Shown in pieces: positions 8,623 through 17,675 of a stretch of DNA of 64,000 nt (within the stretch, counting starts at the first letter, position 1; every line of letters starts with the position of its first letter). Origin of the DNA: Paraurantiacibacter namhicola (GTDB lineage: Bacteria; Pseudomonadota; Alphaproteobacteria; Sphingomonadales; Sphingomonadaceae). The translations under genes and the position numbers were made by a program. Location: positions 1,039,001-1,103,000 of the forward strand of contig NZ_CP016545.1 of the NCBI RefSeq assembly GCF_001687545.1, written 5' to 3'. The notes under the pieces were generated by a model. That model saw only the letters and a program-made list of their open reading frames with translations, had not been told where the DNA came from and did no database searches.

Positions 8623-9255
8623 ATGAAAATTGCCCTGATCAATGAGAACAGCCAGGCCGCCAAGAACGGCATCATCCATGACGCGCTGACTTCCGTGGCG
8701 GGCGAGCTGGGCCATGAAGTCCACAATTACGGCATGTATGCGGCAGAGGACGATGCGCAGCTGACGTACCCCATGGTGGGCCTGCTGACTGGCATCCTGC
8801 TCAATTCAGGCGCAGCGGACTTCGTCGTGACGGGCTGCGGCACCGGCACCGGCTCCATGCTGGCGGCAAACGCCATGCCGGGCGTGTTCTGCGGCCTGAT
8901 CATCGACCCGACAGACGCCTTCCTGTTTGCCCAGATCAATGACGGCAATGCCATTGCCATGCCCTATGCCAAGGGCTTCGGCTGGGCGGCGGAACTGAAC
9001 CTGCAGGATTGCTATCGCAAGCTGTTCGAAGGCGAGAGCGGGGTGGGCTATCCCAAGGAACGCGCCGCCATCATGGCCAAGAACCGCGGCGTGCTGGCAG
9101 ACCTGAAATCCAAGACCTGTCACGACATGCTGACGGTGCTGAAGAATGTGGACCAGGACCTGCTGAAGAGCGCGATCGCGGGCGAGAAGTTCGGCGAGCT
9201 GTTCTACGCCAATTCCCAGGACGAGGCGATCAACGACTACCTGCGGAGCCTGTGA
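8623..9255 (+). CDS. RpiB/LacAB-family isomerase, probable 4-deoxy-5-hexosulose uronate isomerase (DhuI-like)
   Basis: 210 residues with the RpiB/LacA/LacB core: MKIALINENS start, the GCGTGTGSMLAAN block with Cys72 as the likely base, and IAMPYAKGFGW. It is longer than RpiB proper (about 150 residues), matching the uronate-linked branch. In streptococci an RpiB-family enzyme (DhuI) converts 4-deoxy-L-threo-5-hexosulose uronate to 3-deoxy-D-glycero-2,5-hexodiulosonate, doing the job of the unrelated KduI; its partner is an SDR reductase. Here the next gene is kduD, two bases downstream, so the same assignment is very likely. Activity on ribose 5-phosphate is less likely from context. Confidence 0.82.
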   Translation: MKIALINENSQAAKNGIIHDALTSVAGELGHEVHNYGMYAAEDDAQLTYPMVGLLTGILLNSGAADFVVTGCGTGTGSMLAANAMPGVFCGLIIDPTDAFLFAQINDGNAIAMPYAKGFGWAAELNLQDCYRKLFEGESGVGYPKERAAIMAKNRGVLADLKSKTCHDMLTVLKNVDQDLLKSAIAGEKFGELFYANSQDEAINDYLRSL

Positions 9256-9257
9256 GA

Positions 9258-10031
9258 ATGGCCGCGCATGCATTCGATCTGACGGGCAAGGCCGCGCTGG
9301 TCACCGGCGCGAATACCGGCATCGGGCAGGGCATCGCGGTTGCGCTGGCGAAAGCGGGCGCGGACGTGGCGTTGGTCGCCCGGCGCGATCCCTCCGAAAC
9401 GCGCCAGCTGGTGGAAGCCGAGGGCGTACGCGCGCATATCGTGATGGCGGACCTCTCCAGCATCGAACCGTGCCAGCGCATCGTCGAGGAGACCGTGGCC
9501 GCGTTCGGCAAGGTGGATATCCTGGTCAACAATGCGGGCATCATCCGGCGCGAGGACGCACTCGATTTCTCGGAAGAGGATTGGGATGCGGTGATGGACG
9601 TCAACCTGAAGGTCCTGTTCTTCCTGAGCCAGGCCGTGGCACGCCACATGACCGGCTGGTCCAGCCAGGATGGCGCGCGGGGCAAGATCGTGAACATCGC
9701 CAGCATGCTGACTTTCCAGGGCGGCATCCGCGTACCCAGCTATACCGCCAGCAAGAGCGGTGTGGGCGGGCTGACCAAGCTGATGGCCAATGAATGGGCG
9801 GCCAAGGGCGTGAACGTGAACGCCATTGCGCCAGGCTATATCGCCACCAACAATACTGCCGCCTTGCAGGCGGATGAAACCCGCAACCGCCAGATCATGG
9901 AGCGCATTCCCGAAGGGCGCTGGGGCGATCCGGCGGATATCGGCGGGGCGGCAGTGTTCCTGTCCAGCAGTGCGGCCGATTACGTGCAGGGGCACATTCT
10001 TGCCGTCGACGGCGGATGGCTGGCGCGGTGA
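9258..10031 (+). CDS. kduD: 2-dehydro-3-deoxy-D-gluconate 5-dehydrogenase
   Basis: A 257-residue short-chain dehydrogenase. It carries the TGANTGIGQGIA dinucleotide-binding loop, NNAGI, and the Ser/Tyr/Lys catalytic set in NIAS and YTASKSG. The long match to KduD in the central and C-terminal parts (TFQGGIRVPSY, LMANEWAAKGVNVNAIAPGY, TNNTAAL, RIPEGRWG, AVDGGWLAR) is specific, not just generic SDR. KduD reduces 3-deoxy-D-glycero-2,5-hexodiulosonate with NADH to 2-keto-3-deoxygluconate. It starts two bases after the isomerase stop and its end overlaps the kinase gene, so the three steps are co-translated. Confidence 0.92.
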   Translation: MAAHAFDLTGKAALVTGANTGIGQGIAVALAKAGADVALVARRDPSETRQLVEAEGVRAHIVMADLSSIEPCQRIVEETVAAFGKVDILVNNAGIIRREDALDFSEEDWDAVMDVNLKVLFFLSQAVARHMTGWSSQDGARGKIVNIASMLTFQGGIRVPSYTASKSGVGGLTKLMANEWAAKGVNVNAIAPGYIATNNTAALQADETRNRQIMERIPEGRWGDPADIGGAAVFLSSSAADYVQGHILAVDGGWLAR

Positions 10032-11044
10032 GCGGTCCCTCGGTCGCCTGTTTTGGGGAAATCCTGCTGCGCTACTCGCCCATGGGTGGCCGCTCCCTGG
10101 CAAGCAGCGATGCGATGGAAGTGCATGTCGGCGGGGCGGAGGCGAATGTCGCCGCGGCGCTGGCCAGCCTGGGCCATCCCGCCCGCATGGTCTCCACCGT
10201 GCCGGACAATCCCGTCGGCGACCGGGCCCTGCGCGAACTGCGCGCCCACGGGGTCGACTGCGCATCCATCGTTCGCAATGGCGGGCGCATGGGCGCCTAT
10301 TTCTACGATCCGCCCGCCGGGCCTGTCGCTGCTGGCGTGACCTATGACCGTGAGGGCAGCGCCTTCGCCATGGCCGGCCGCCGCGCCTACGACATGGAAG
10401 CAACGCTGGATGGGGCGGGCCACCTGCACCTGTCCGGCATCAACCTGGCGGTGAGCGAGGAAAGCGCAGAGGCCGCCATCGCGCTTGCCGAACTGGCGGG
10501 CCGCAAGGGCATCGCGATAAGTTTTGACGGCAATTTCCGCCCCGCCTTGTGGGCCCGGACCAGCCGCCGCCCGCGCCCGCTGATCGGACGGCTGGTGTCC
10601 ATGGCCGACCTGTTCTTTGGCAATCACAAGGACATCGCGCTGCTGCTGGAAGCCGAATTCTCCGGCGACGGGCCGGAACGCCGGCGCGAGGCGGCCTTGG
10701 CCGCGCTGGAAGCCTTCCCGAACCTCAAGGCCATCGCCTCCACCGCGCGGCACGTCCACGATTCTAGCACGCATTCCATCACCGCCCGGATCGATACGGC
10801 AGAGAGCAGTGCCGAAGCGCCGGAACGCAGGCTGACGGGCATCCTCGACCGGATCGGCACGGGCGATGCCTTTGCCGCAGGCGTGCTGCACGGCTGGCTG
10901 ACGGACAGCGCGGACCTGGACCTCGCCGTGCGCAGCGGCAGCGCGCTTGCCGCCATCAAGCATTACCGGCCCGGCGACATCACCACTGTCAGCCGCACCG
11001 AACTCGATCTTGCTATGGAAGGAGCGCGGGATGTCCGTCGCTAA
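10028..11044 (+). CDS. kdgK: 2-keto-3-deoxygluconate kinase (PfkB family)
   Basis: 338 residues if started at the GTG that shares GTGA with the kduD stop; an in-frame ATG at 10016 would add four residues. PfkB signatures are present: GGAEANVAAALASLG near the N terminus, SFDGNFRP in the middle, and DRIGTGDAFAAG with the catalytic Asp at the C terminus. The product would be 2-keto-3-deoxy-6-phosphogluconate, which enters the Entner-Doudoroff aldolase step; the aldolase gene is not in this window. The last codons overlap the lyase gene by 14 bases. Confidence 0.88.
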   Translation: MSGPSVACFGEILLRYSPMGGRSLASSDAMEVHVGGAEANVAAALASLGHPARMVSTVPDNPVGDRALRELRAHGVDCASIVRNGGRMGAYFYDPPAGPVAAGVTYDREGSAFAMAGRRAYDMEATLDGAGHLHLSGINLAVSEESAEAAIALAELAGRKGIAISFDGNFRPALWARTSRRPRPLIGRLVSMADLFFGNHKDIALLLEAEFSGDGPERRREAALAALEAFPNLKAIASTARHVHDSSTHSITARIDTAESSAEAPERRLTGILDRIGTGDAFAAGVLHGWLTDSADLDLAVRSGSALAAIKHYRPGDITTVSRTELDLAMEGARDVRR

Positions 11045-12269
11045 AAGTTTGCTGACGTTCTCTGCCGCCGCGATGGCGGCACAGCCTGTTGCAGCGAGCG
11101 CGCAAACGGTCCCGGCTTTCGAGCCTGCGGAAGGCGTGGCGCAATGCCGAGGCGTGCAAGGCTATGCGCAGGATTTCGACGGGCGTCGCACCTTCCTGTG
11201 GCGGCCGGTCTGGCTGGAAGGCATGGCGGCCCGCGCGCAGGCCGATGAAAAGGTACGCGGCAAGATCGTGCGCGATGGTGAGAAGGCGCTGGAGGTCGGG
11301 CCCATCAGCGTAACGGACAAGCCAAAGTTGCCGCCCGGCGCCTCGGCCAATGATTATGCCAGCATCGGCCCCTATTGGTGGCCGGATCCCAAGAAGAAGG
11401 ACGGGCTGCCCTACGTGCGCCGCGATGGGGAGGTGAACCCGGAACGCGACGGCCCGGAATTCGACCGCAGCCGCATCCGCAACCTCGCAAACGCAATGGA
11501 AGACCTGGCGCTCGCTTTCTACATCACGGGCGACGAGCGGTTTGCCGAGCATGGCGCGATGCTGGCGCGCACGTTCTTCATTGATCCGGCCACGCGGATG
11601 AACCCGAACCTGAATTTCGCGCAGGGTGTGCCTGGCAAGGTCGATGGGCGCGGATACGGCATTATCGAGGCGATGGATTTCTCCACCATGGTGGAATCGT
11701 TCGGCGTCCTCGCGCCCTCCGCAGCTTTCGACAAGAACCTGCGCGCCGGGCTCCGTGGCTGGTTCAGGGATCTGGCGATCTGGATGGCGACCAGCGAGAA
11801 TGGCGAGCAGGAAATGCGCGCCACAAACAATCACGGCGTGTTCTACGATTTCCTGTTGTCGCATTTCGGCCTGTTCGCGGGCGATCCGGGGGTCGCCACC
11901 AATATCGTGACGGCCTTCCCGGAATACCGGATCGGCCAGCAGATGGACAAGCAGGGTCGCTTCATCAGCGAGCTGAAGCGCACGCGCAGCTGGCATTATT
12001 CGCACTTCGTGGTCGAAGGCGCAGCGAAGCTGGCCACTATCGGCGAATGCGTGGGGCTGGATTTATGGTCGGCCACGACCGAGGACGGGCGCGGGCTGGA
12101 CGATGCCTGGGCCTTCCTCCAGCGCTACGACGCCAATGCCACCGGCTGGCCGTTCCAGGATACAGACCTTGCGCGGGGCCGCTTCGACCGGATCAACAGC
12201 GCGAGGGCGGAAGTCGCCCTGCTGTTCGGTCGCGGGGCGGTTGCGGATGTTCCGGACGAGCTCCCCTAA
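11031..12269 (+). CDS. Secreted alginate_lyase-superfamily polysaccharide lyase (PL5/PL38-like)
   Basis: 412 residues from the ATG at 11031, which follows AAGGAG. A signal peptide ends near residue 25 (AASAQT). The body is the alpha/alpha-barrel of the alginate_lyase family: a YASIGPYWWPDP block, NLNFAQGVPG, the NNHG motif at residues 266-269 (Asn and His in the active cleft), and R-S-W-H-Y-S at 319-324 containing the likely catalytic Tyr323. Relatives cut alginate or beta-1,4-glucuronan by beta-elimination. Its place after isomerase, kduD and kdgK fits release of unsaturated uronate monomers or short chains in the periplasm. Which polymer it prefers cannot be told from sequence; glucuronan fits the pathway best. 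Confidence 0.82.
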   Translation: MSVAKSLLTFSAAAMAAQPVAASAQTVPAFEPAEGVAQCRGVQGYAQDFDGRRTFLWRPVWLEGMAARAQADEKVRGKIVRDGEKALEVGPISVTDKPKLPPGASANDYASIGPYWWPDPKKKDGLPYVRRDGEVNPERDGPEFDRSRIRNLANAMEDLALAFYITGDERFAEHGAMLARTFFIDPATRMNPNLNFAQGVPGKVDGRGYGIIEAMDFSTMVESFGVLAPSAAFDKNLRAGLRGWFRDLAIWMATSENGEQEMRATNNHGVFYDFLLSHFGLFAGDPGVATNIVTAFPEYRIGQQMDKQGRFISELKRTRSWHYSHFVVEGAAKLATIGECVGLDLWSATTEDGRGLDDAWAFLQRYDANATGWPFQDTDLARGRFDRINSARAEVALLFGRGAVADVPDELP

Positions 12270-12294
12270 GCCGGCTTAGCCGCCCTTGGGCGGC
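12266..12294. terminator. Candidate bidirectional terminator between convergent genes
   Basis: Two adjacent palindromes end the facing operons. CTAAGCCGGCTTAG at 12266-12279 is a perfect 14-base palindrome that contains both stop codons, and GCCGCC-CTTG-GGCGGC at 12279-12294 is a strong stem-loop inside the last codons of the CoA-transferase. No T-run follows on the plus strand, so termination strength is uncertain. Confidence 0.4.
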
Positions 12295-13400
12295 GAAGGC
12301 TTCGGGGCGGCCAAGCCGGAGCGCGAGAAGCGGATTGGCAGGCCGATGCCGGGAACGCCGGCTCCGTCGCCGCGCTCCATCTCCAGCTGCATCGCCCGGT
12401 GGCGGACCTGCGGATCGGCCAGCGCCTCTGCCACATTGTTGATCGGCCCCGCCGGGACATTTGCAGATTCCAGAGCGGTGAGCAGGTCGGCGCGCTTCCA
12501 GCTTGCAAGCGCATCGGCGATGGTCTGGCTCAGCGCTGCGCGGTGCTCCACGCGGCTCGCATTGCTCGCCCATTCGGCGCGCGGCGTAATGTCTGCCACT
12601 TCGCAGAAGCGCTGGAATTGCCGGTCATTCCCTACGGCGAGGATCAGCCAGCCATCATCGCAGGCAAAGGCCTCGTAAGGCGCGATATTGGGGTGCGCAT
12701 TGCCCAGCCGCGTGGGTGCCTTGCCGCTGGCGAGGTAATTCATCGCCTGGTTGGCCAGCGTGCCGACCATCACGTCCAGCAGCGCCATGTCGACCTGCTG
12801 CCCGCGCCCGCTGACCTCCCGCTCTGCCAAAGCGGCCTGGATGCCGATCACGGCGTAAAGGCCGGTCAGTATGTCGGCATAGGCAACGCCGATCTTCTGC
12901 GGCGCGCCCGCCGGATCGCCCGTCAAATCCATGATGCCGGACATGCCCTGGATGATGAAATCATATCCCGCGCGGCCCGCATACGGCCCGTCCTGTCCGA
13001 AGCCGGTAATGGAGCAATAGACGAGGCGCGGGTTGAGCTGGGCCAGGCTGGCGTAATCGAGGCCATATTTGGCGAGGCCGCCGACCTTGAAGTTCTCGAT
13101 CACCACGTCCGCATCCGCGATCAGCTCGCGCACGCGGGCCTGGCCTTCCGGCGTGCCAAAATCGACCACTTCGCTGGTCTTCCCGCGATTGGCCGCGTGG
13201 AAATAGGCCGCGTCCTCGGACCCATCGGGATTGGTGATGAAGGGCGGGCCCCAGCGGCGGGTGTCGTCACCGTCCGGGCTTTCGACCTTGATGACCTCTG
13301 CCCCAAGGTCCGCCAACACCTGTCCGGCCCATGGCCCTGCCAGGATACGCGCCAGCTCCACGACCTTCAGGCCGGCAAGGGGCGGCGCGTCCGTCGGCAT
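12276..13400 (-). CDS. CaiB/BaiF-family CoA-transferase, probably succinyl-CoA:glutarate CoA-transferase
   Basis: A 374-residue class III CoA-transferase. The N-terminal LKVVELARILAGPWAGQVLADLGAEV and VVIENFKVG blocks, the GYDFIIQGMSG stretch and the conserved Asp in DMALLDV are typical. Its start codon overlaps the stop of the glutaryl-CoA dehydrogenase gene by one base, so the two are translationally coupled. The mammalian and bacterial homologues found with glutaryl-CoA dehydrogenase move CoA from succinyl-CoA to glutarate in lysine and tryptophan breakdown; that role is inferred from this pairing. Confidence 0.82.
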   Translation of the reverse strand: MPTDAPPLAGLKVVELARILAGPWAGQVLADLGAEVIKVESPDGDDTRRWGPPFITNPDGSEDAAYFHAANRGKTSEVVDFGTPEGQARVRELIADADVVIENFKVGGLAKYGLDYASLAQLNPRLVYCSITGFGQDGPYAGRAGYDFIIQGMSGIMDLTGDPAGAPQKIGVAYADILTGLYAVIGIQAALAEREVSGRGQQVDMALLDVMVGTLANQAMNYLASGKAPTRLGNAHPNIAPYEAFACDDGWLILAVGNDRQFQRFCEVADITPRAEWASNASRVEHRAALSQTIADALASWKRADLLTALESANVPAGPINNVAEALADPQVRHRAMQLEMERGDGAGVPGIGLPIRFSRSGLAAPKPSPPKGG

Positions 13401-14584
13401 CAGAAGGCGGCGATCCCCGTGATGGCGCGGCCCAGGATCAGGGCGTGCACATCGTGCGTGCCTTCATAGGTGTTGACCGTTTCCAGGTTCAGCATGTGGC
13501 GCATCACCTGGTATTCGCCCGAAATGCCGTTGCCGCCATGCATGTCGCGCGCCGCGCGGGCGATGTTCAGCGCCTTGCCGACATTGTTGCGCTTCACGAT
13601 GGAGATCATCTCCGGCGCGAAATTGCCGGCATCCATCAGCCGCCCGACGCGCAAGGATGCCTGCAGGCCGAGCGAGATCTCGGTTGCCATGTCGGCCAGC
13701 TTCAACTGGTACAGCTGCTTGGAGGCCAGCGGCACTTCGAACTGGTGCCGGTCGAGCCCGTATTGCCGCGCCGCGTGGTAGCAGAATTCGGCCGCGCCCA
13801 TGCTGCCCCAGCTGATGCCGTAACGGGCACGGTTGAGGCAGCCGAACGGGCCCTTCATGCCCTCGACATTGGGCAGCAGCGCATCCGCGCCCACCTTGAC
13901 CTCGTCCATTTGGATCATGCCGGTGGTGCTGGCGCGCAGCGACAGCTTGCCTTCGATCTTGGGCGCTTCCAGCCCCTTCATGCCCTTTTCCAGCACGAAG
14001 CCGCGGACCTTGCCGCCATGCGCTTCGGACTTGGCCCAGACCACGAAGACGTCCGCGAAGGGGGAGTTGGAGATCCAGGTCTTCGCGCCGCTGATGGAAT
14101 AGCCATCGCCATCCTTCTTCGCGACGGTGCGCATGCCGGCGGGATCGCTGCCCGCGTCCGGTTCGGTCAGGCCGAAGCAGCCGATCAGCTCACCCGAGGC
14201 GAGGCCGGGCAGGTATTTGCGGTGCTGTTCGTCCGAACCATAGGCGTGGATGGGATACATCACGAGGCTGGACTGGACGCTGGCCATGGAGCGGTATCCG
14301 CTGTCCACCCGCTCGATCTCGCGCGCGACGAGGCCATAGGCGACATAGCTTGCGCCCGATCCGCCGAATTCCTCGGGGATGGTGACGCCCAGCATGCCGG
14401 CCTCTCCCATCGCGGGGAACAATTCGCGCGCATCGACCTCGTTCGCGAAGTCCTCGATCACGCGCGATTGCAGCGTGTCCTGCGCGAACGCGTGTGCGGA
14501 ATCGCGGATCATCCGCTCTTCTTCGCCCAGCTGGTCTTCCAGGTTCAGTGGATCGGCCCAGTCGAAAGGCACCATGCCTGCCAT
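13400..14584 (-). CDS. gcdH: Glutaryl-CoA dehydrogenase
   Basis: 394 residues from the ATG at 14584, which is preceded by AAAGGAG. Acyl-CoA dehydrogenase features: [11 protein letters not shown], the FAD-binding block [22 protein letters not shown], and the C-terminal [18 protein letters not shown] with the catalytic Glu in the position usual for the glutaryl-CoA branch. [11 protein letters not shown] and [16 protein letters not shown] are also characteristic of that branch. It decarboxylates glutaryl-CoA to crotonyl-CoA in the cytoplasm. The gene is divergent from mmsA across a 175-base gap in which no further gene was seen. Confidence 0.9.
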   Translation of the reverse strand: MAGMVPFDWADPLNLEDQLGEEERMIRDSAHAFAQDTLQSRVIEDFANEVDARELFPAMGEAGMLGVTIPEEFGGSGASYVAYGLVAREIERVDSGYRSMASVQSSLVMYPIHAYGSDEQHRKYLPGLASGELIGCFGLTEPDAGSDPAGMRTVAKKDGDGYSISGAKTWISNSPFADVFVVWAKSEAHGGKVRGFVLEKGMKGLEAPKIEGKLSLRASTTGMIQMDEVKVGADALLPNVEGMKGPFGCLNRARYGISWGSMGAAEFCYHAARQYGLDRHQFEVPLASKQLYQLKLADMATEISLGLQASLRVGRLMDAGNFAPEMISIVKRNNVGKALNIARAARDMHGGNGISGEYQVMRHMLNLETVNTYEGTHDVHALILGRAITGIAAF

Positions 14585-14759
14585 CGATATAGTCTCCTTT
14601 GAAACCGCCCCTAGCGTGCCGCGCGGCCAAGGCCAATGCCGCGTTGGCGGGAAATGCGAAACTTCGCGTGCGCGCGGTGCATTGACCGGGTGCGCTTGCA
14701 ATCGGCAGCGCAGGTGGGCAGGTGATTTGCCAAGATAGTTTCAGTCGAAAGGATTTCGC

Positions 14760-16259
14760 ATGCGGCAGGTCGACCATTTCATTTCGGGCGGGGCGGGCGG
14801 TGCCGGCAGCGGCCGCACGCACAAGATCTGGAACCCCTCGACCGGCGAAGTGCAGGCGGAAGTGCCGCTGGGCGATGCCGCCCTGCTGGACCGCGCAATT
14901 GCCAAGGCCAAGGAAGTGCAGCCGGAATGGGCCGCCACCAACCCGCAGCGCCGCGCCCGCGTGATGTTCGAATTCAAGCGGCTGGTGGAAGCGCACAAGC
15001 AGGAGCTGGCAGAGCTGCTCAGCTCCGAACACGGCAAGGTGGTGGACGATGCGCATGGCGATGTGCAGCGCGGGCTGGAAGTCATCGAATATGCCTGCGG
15101 CATCCCGCAGGCGCTGAAGGGTGAGTATACGAACGGCGCAGGCCCGGGCATCGATGTCTATTCCATGCGCCAGCCGCTGGGCATCGGCGCTGGCATCACG
15201 CCGTTCAACTTCCCGGCCATGATCCCGATGTGGATGTTCGGCATGGCGATTGCGGCGGGCAACGCCTTCATCCTGAAGCCTTCGGAGCGCGATCCCAGCG
15301 TGCCGGTGCGCCTGGCAGAGCTGTTCCTGGAAGCTGGCGCGCCGGAGGGGCTGCTACAGGTTGTCCACGGCGACAAGGAGATGGTCGATGCCATCCTGGA
15401 CCACCGCGACATCGCCGCGATCAGCTTCGTCGGCAGCAGCGATATCGCGCAGTACATCTATTCGCGCGGGGTCGATAACGGCAAGCGCGTGCAGGCCTTC
15501 GGCGGGGCCAAGAACCACGGCATCGTCATGCCGGATGCCGATCTGGACCAGGTTGTGAACGACCTTGCCGGGGCAGCTTTCGGCTCTGCCGGGGAACGCT
15601 GCATGGCGCTGCCCGTGGTCGTCCCGGTGGGCGAGGATACCGCCGACAAGCTGCGCGAGAAGCTGATCCCCGCGATCAATGCCCTGCGCGTTGGCGTGTC
15701 GAACGATCCCGAGGCGCATTACGGCCCGGTCGTGACGCCCGAGCACAAGGCGCGCGTGGAGGGCTGGATCGACACGGCCGAAAAGGAGGGCGCCGAAGTC
15801 GTGATCGACGGGCGCGGCTTCACCCTGCAGGGGCATGAGGACGGCTTCTTCGTCGGCCCGACGCTGCTGGACCGAGTCACTACCGACATGGAAAGCTACA
15901 AGGAAGAAATCTTCGGGCCCGTGCTGCAGATCGTGCGCGCGAAGGATTTCGAGGAGGCCGTGCGCTTGCCCAGCGAGCACCAGTATGGCAACGGCGTCGC
16001 CATCTTCACCCGCAACGGTCACGCCGCGCGTGAATTCGCGCACCGGGTGAATGTGGGCATGGTTGGCATCAACGTGCCGATCCCCGTGCCTGTCAGCTAT
16101 CACAGCTTCGGCGGCTGGAAGCGCAGCGGCTTCGGCGACATCGACCAGTACGGCCAGGAAGGCCTGCGCTTCTGGACCAAGACCAAGAAGGTGACGCAGC
16201 GCTGGCCCGATGGCGGCGGCGATGGCAGCAATGCCTTCGTGATTCCGACGATGGGGTGA
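14760..16259 (+). CDS. mmsA: CoA-acylating methylmalonate-semialdehyde dehydrogenase
   Basis: A 499-residue aldehyde dehydrogenase. The KIWNPSTGEV opening, GITPFNFPAMIPMWMFGMAIA, FVGSSDIAQYIYS, and the active site GSAGERCMALPV (catalytic Cys281) identify the MmsA branch rather than a general ALDH. It turns methylmalonate semialdehyde into propionyl-CoA at the end of valine and myo-inositol breakdown. ATG at 14760 follows GAAAGGAT. Enoyl-CoA hydratase and mmsB genes lie downstream on the same strand, but four other genes are set between them. Confidence 0.93.
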   Translation: MRQVDHFISGGAGGAGSGRTHKIWNPSTGEVQAEVPLGDAALLDRAIAKAKEVQPEWAATNPQRRARVMFEFKRLVEAHKQELAELLSSEHGKVVDDAHGDVQRGLEVIEYACGIPQALKGEYTNGAGPGIDVYSMRQPLGIGAGITPFNFPAMIPMWMFGMAIAAGNAFILKPSERDPSVPVRLAELFLEAGAPEGLLQVVHGDKEMVDAILDHRDIAAISFVGSSDIAQYIYSRGVDNGKRVQAFGGAKNHGIVMPDADLDQVVNDLAGAAFGSAGERCMALPVVVPVGEDTADKLREKLIPAINALRVGVSNDPEAHYGPVVTPEHKARVEGWIDTAEKEGAEVVIDGRGFTLQGHEDGFFVGPTLLDRVTTDMESYKEEIFGPVLQIVRAKDFEEAVRLPSEHQYGNGVAIFTRNGHAAREFAHRVNVGMVGINVPIPVPVSYHSFGGWKRSGFGDIDQYGQEGLRFWTKTKKVTQRWPDGGGDGSNAFVIPTMG

Positions 16260-16264
16260 ATGCG

Positions 16265-16783
16265 ATGAAGGTTCTTCTGATTGCGATGTCGTCGCTTGCG
16301 CTTGTCGCCTGCCAATCCGGCGACTCGCCAGAGCCCACTCCGTCAGAGACCATGATGCCGGTAGAGCCCGATGGCGGCATCGGAGATGGCGCGACCCCGC
16401 TGCCGGAATTGCTGGCGGAGCAGGCTGCCGACGGCGTGGCAGACGATGCCATCACCGATCCGGACCTTGCGAAGGGTGAGATCCCGGCTCGTTTCCGCGG
16501 CGTGTGGGATTACATCGAGGGAACGTGCGACCCGGCCTCGGACATGCGGATGGACATCTCGGCCCGCGAAGTCCGCTTCTACGAGTCCGACGGGCAGGTA
16601 ACGTCGACCGGCCAGGACGGCGATGCCGCCATCGTCGATCTCGCCATGAGCGGTGAGGGCGAAGAGTGGTTCCAGAGCACCCGCCTGCAATTGTCGGAAA
16701 ACGGAGATCGCTTGTTTGTCACGGATGCGACCAAGGAAAACCTGACGGACGACTATCCCCGCAAGCGCTGCCCGCAAGGCTGA
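16265..16783 (+). CDS. Small lipoprotein with one IP-x-x-F-x-G-x-W domain
   Basis: 172 residues from the ATG at 16265; an upstream GTG at 16256 is in frame but has no advantage. The signal ends in a lipobox with Cys16 (LALVAC). After a proline- and acid-rich linker the protein has one domain beginning IPARFRGVWDY, with a Cys soon after, and ending YPRKRC. The same pattern is found twice in the next gene. No known family is recognised. It starts five bases after mmsA and is probably expressed with it, though it looks like an envelope protein of no metabolic kind. Confidence 0.7.
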   Translation: MKVLLIAMSSLALVACQSGDSPEPTPSETMMPVEPDGGIGDGATPLPELLAEQAADGVADDAITDPDLAKGEIPARFRGVWDYIEGTCDPASDMRMDISAREVRFYESDGQVTSTGQDGDAAIVDLAMSGEGEEWFQSTRLQLSENGDRLFVTDATKENLTDDYPRKRCPQG

Positions 16784-16862
16784 GAAAACCGCCACTTTGC
16801 CTTTCGCGAGATCGCCAATTAGGCTTGGCCAGGGTCGCGCCAATCCGACTTGGGGGATGAGA

Positions 16863-17675
16863 ATGAGTGAAGTTTCGAAATGCGTCCTTGCGGTGTCCGC
16901 ATTGGCACTGGCGGCTTGCGGCAACAGCGACGCGACGGCGAGCGAAGAACCCGCGCCGGCGGCAGGAGCCAGCGCCGCGGAGGCATCTCCCCCGGCGACG
17001 CCTGCAGCTGGCCCCGCCGAAAAGCCCCTGATCCCGCGCCGCTTCCAGGGCCAGTTCGATTACAATTCGAGCACGGCCTGCCAGAATCCGGATACTTTCA
17101 TGTCGATCGGCCCGGACTGGATCAGCAGGCAGGGCGGCGCGCCGGAGGCGGTGGTCACGGCACAGGATGTCGGCGGCAATTCCGTCGAGCTGGAATATGC
17201 GCCGGACCCGGAATATCCGGGAGAGGACCAGCGTTTCGGCCTCACCCTTTCCGCCAATGGCCAAAATCTGACCGTCAGCTTTCCGCAGATGTCCGGCATG
17301 AACTACGTACGTTGCGCCGGCAAACCGCGATCCAAGGCCGAGCTCGAACGGCTTCAGGCAGAGGCCGACAGCGGCATCCCGGCCAAATATCGCGGCCGCT
17401 GGAGCGTCGAGTCAGAAGCCGCCTGCACGGCGAACGACATTGACGATATCGTGGTCGAGAAGGACCGCGTCCGCTTACAGGACGGAGCCGTGACCAAGCT
17501 GTCCGATTTCGAGCGGATCGACAATTACAATTACCAGGCGACCGGCGCGTACACGACGAGCGATTTTGAGGGCGAGCCCTTCAAGCTGACCTTGCGGATC
17601 CGGGGCGAAGGGACCGTGCTGGTCTACGATATGTGGGAGCAGGGCACGACCGTTTACGACAGGCGTTGCGATTGA
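16863..17675 (+). CDS. Lipoprotein with two IP-x-x-F/Y-x-G domains
   Basis: 270 residues from the ATG at 16863, which has GGGGG six bases upstream; the ATG at 16857 is too close to that sequence. Cys19 ends a lipobox (LALAAC), followed by an alanine/proline/glutamate linker to about residue 57. Two domains follow: IPRRFQGQFDY...MNYVRC and IPAKYRGRWSV...VYDRRC. Each has an early Cys and a final Cys that could pair in the periplasm. It is clearly related to the preceding lipoprotein and likely arose by duplication. Function unknown. Confidence 0.7.
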   Translation: MSEVSKCVLAVSALALAACGNSDATASEEPAPAAGASAAEASPPATPAAGPAEKPLIPRRFQGQFDYNSSTACQNPDTFMSIGPDWISRQGGAPEAVVTAQDVGGNSVELEYAPDPEYPGEDQRFGLTLSANGQNLTVSFPQMSGMNYVRCAGKPRSKAELERLQAEADSGIPAKYRGRWSVESEAACTANDIDDIVVEKDRVRLQDGAVTKLSDFERIDNYNYQATGAYTTSDFEGEPFKLTLRIRGEGTVLVYDMWEQGTTVYDRRCD

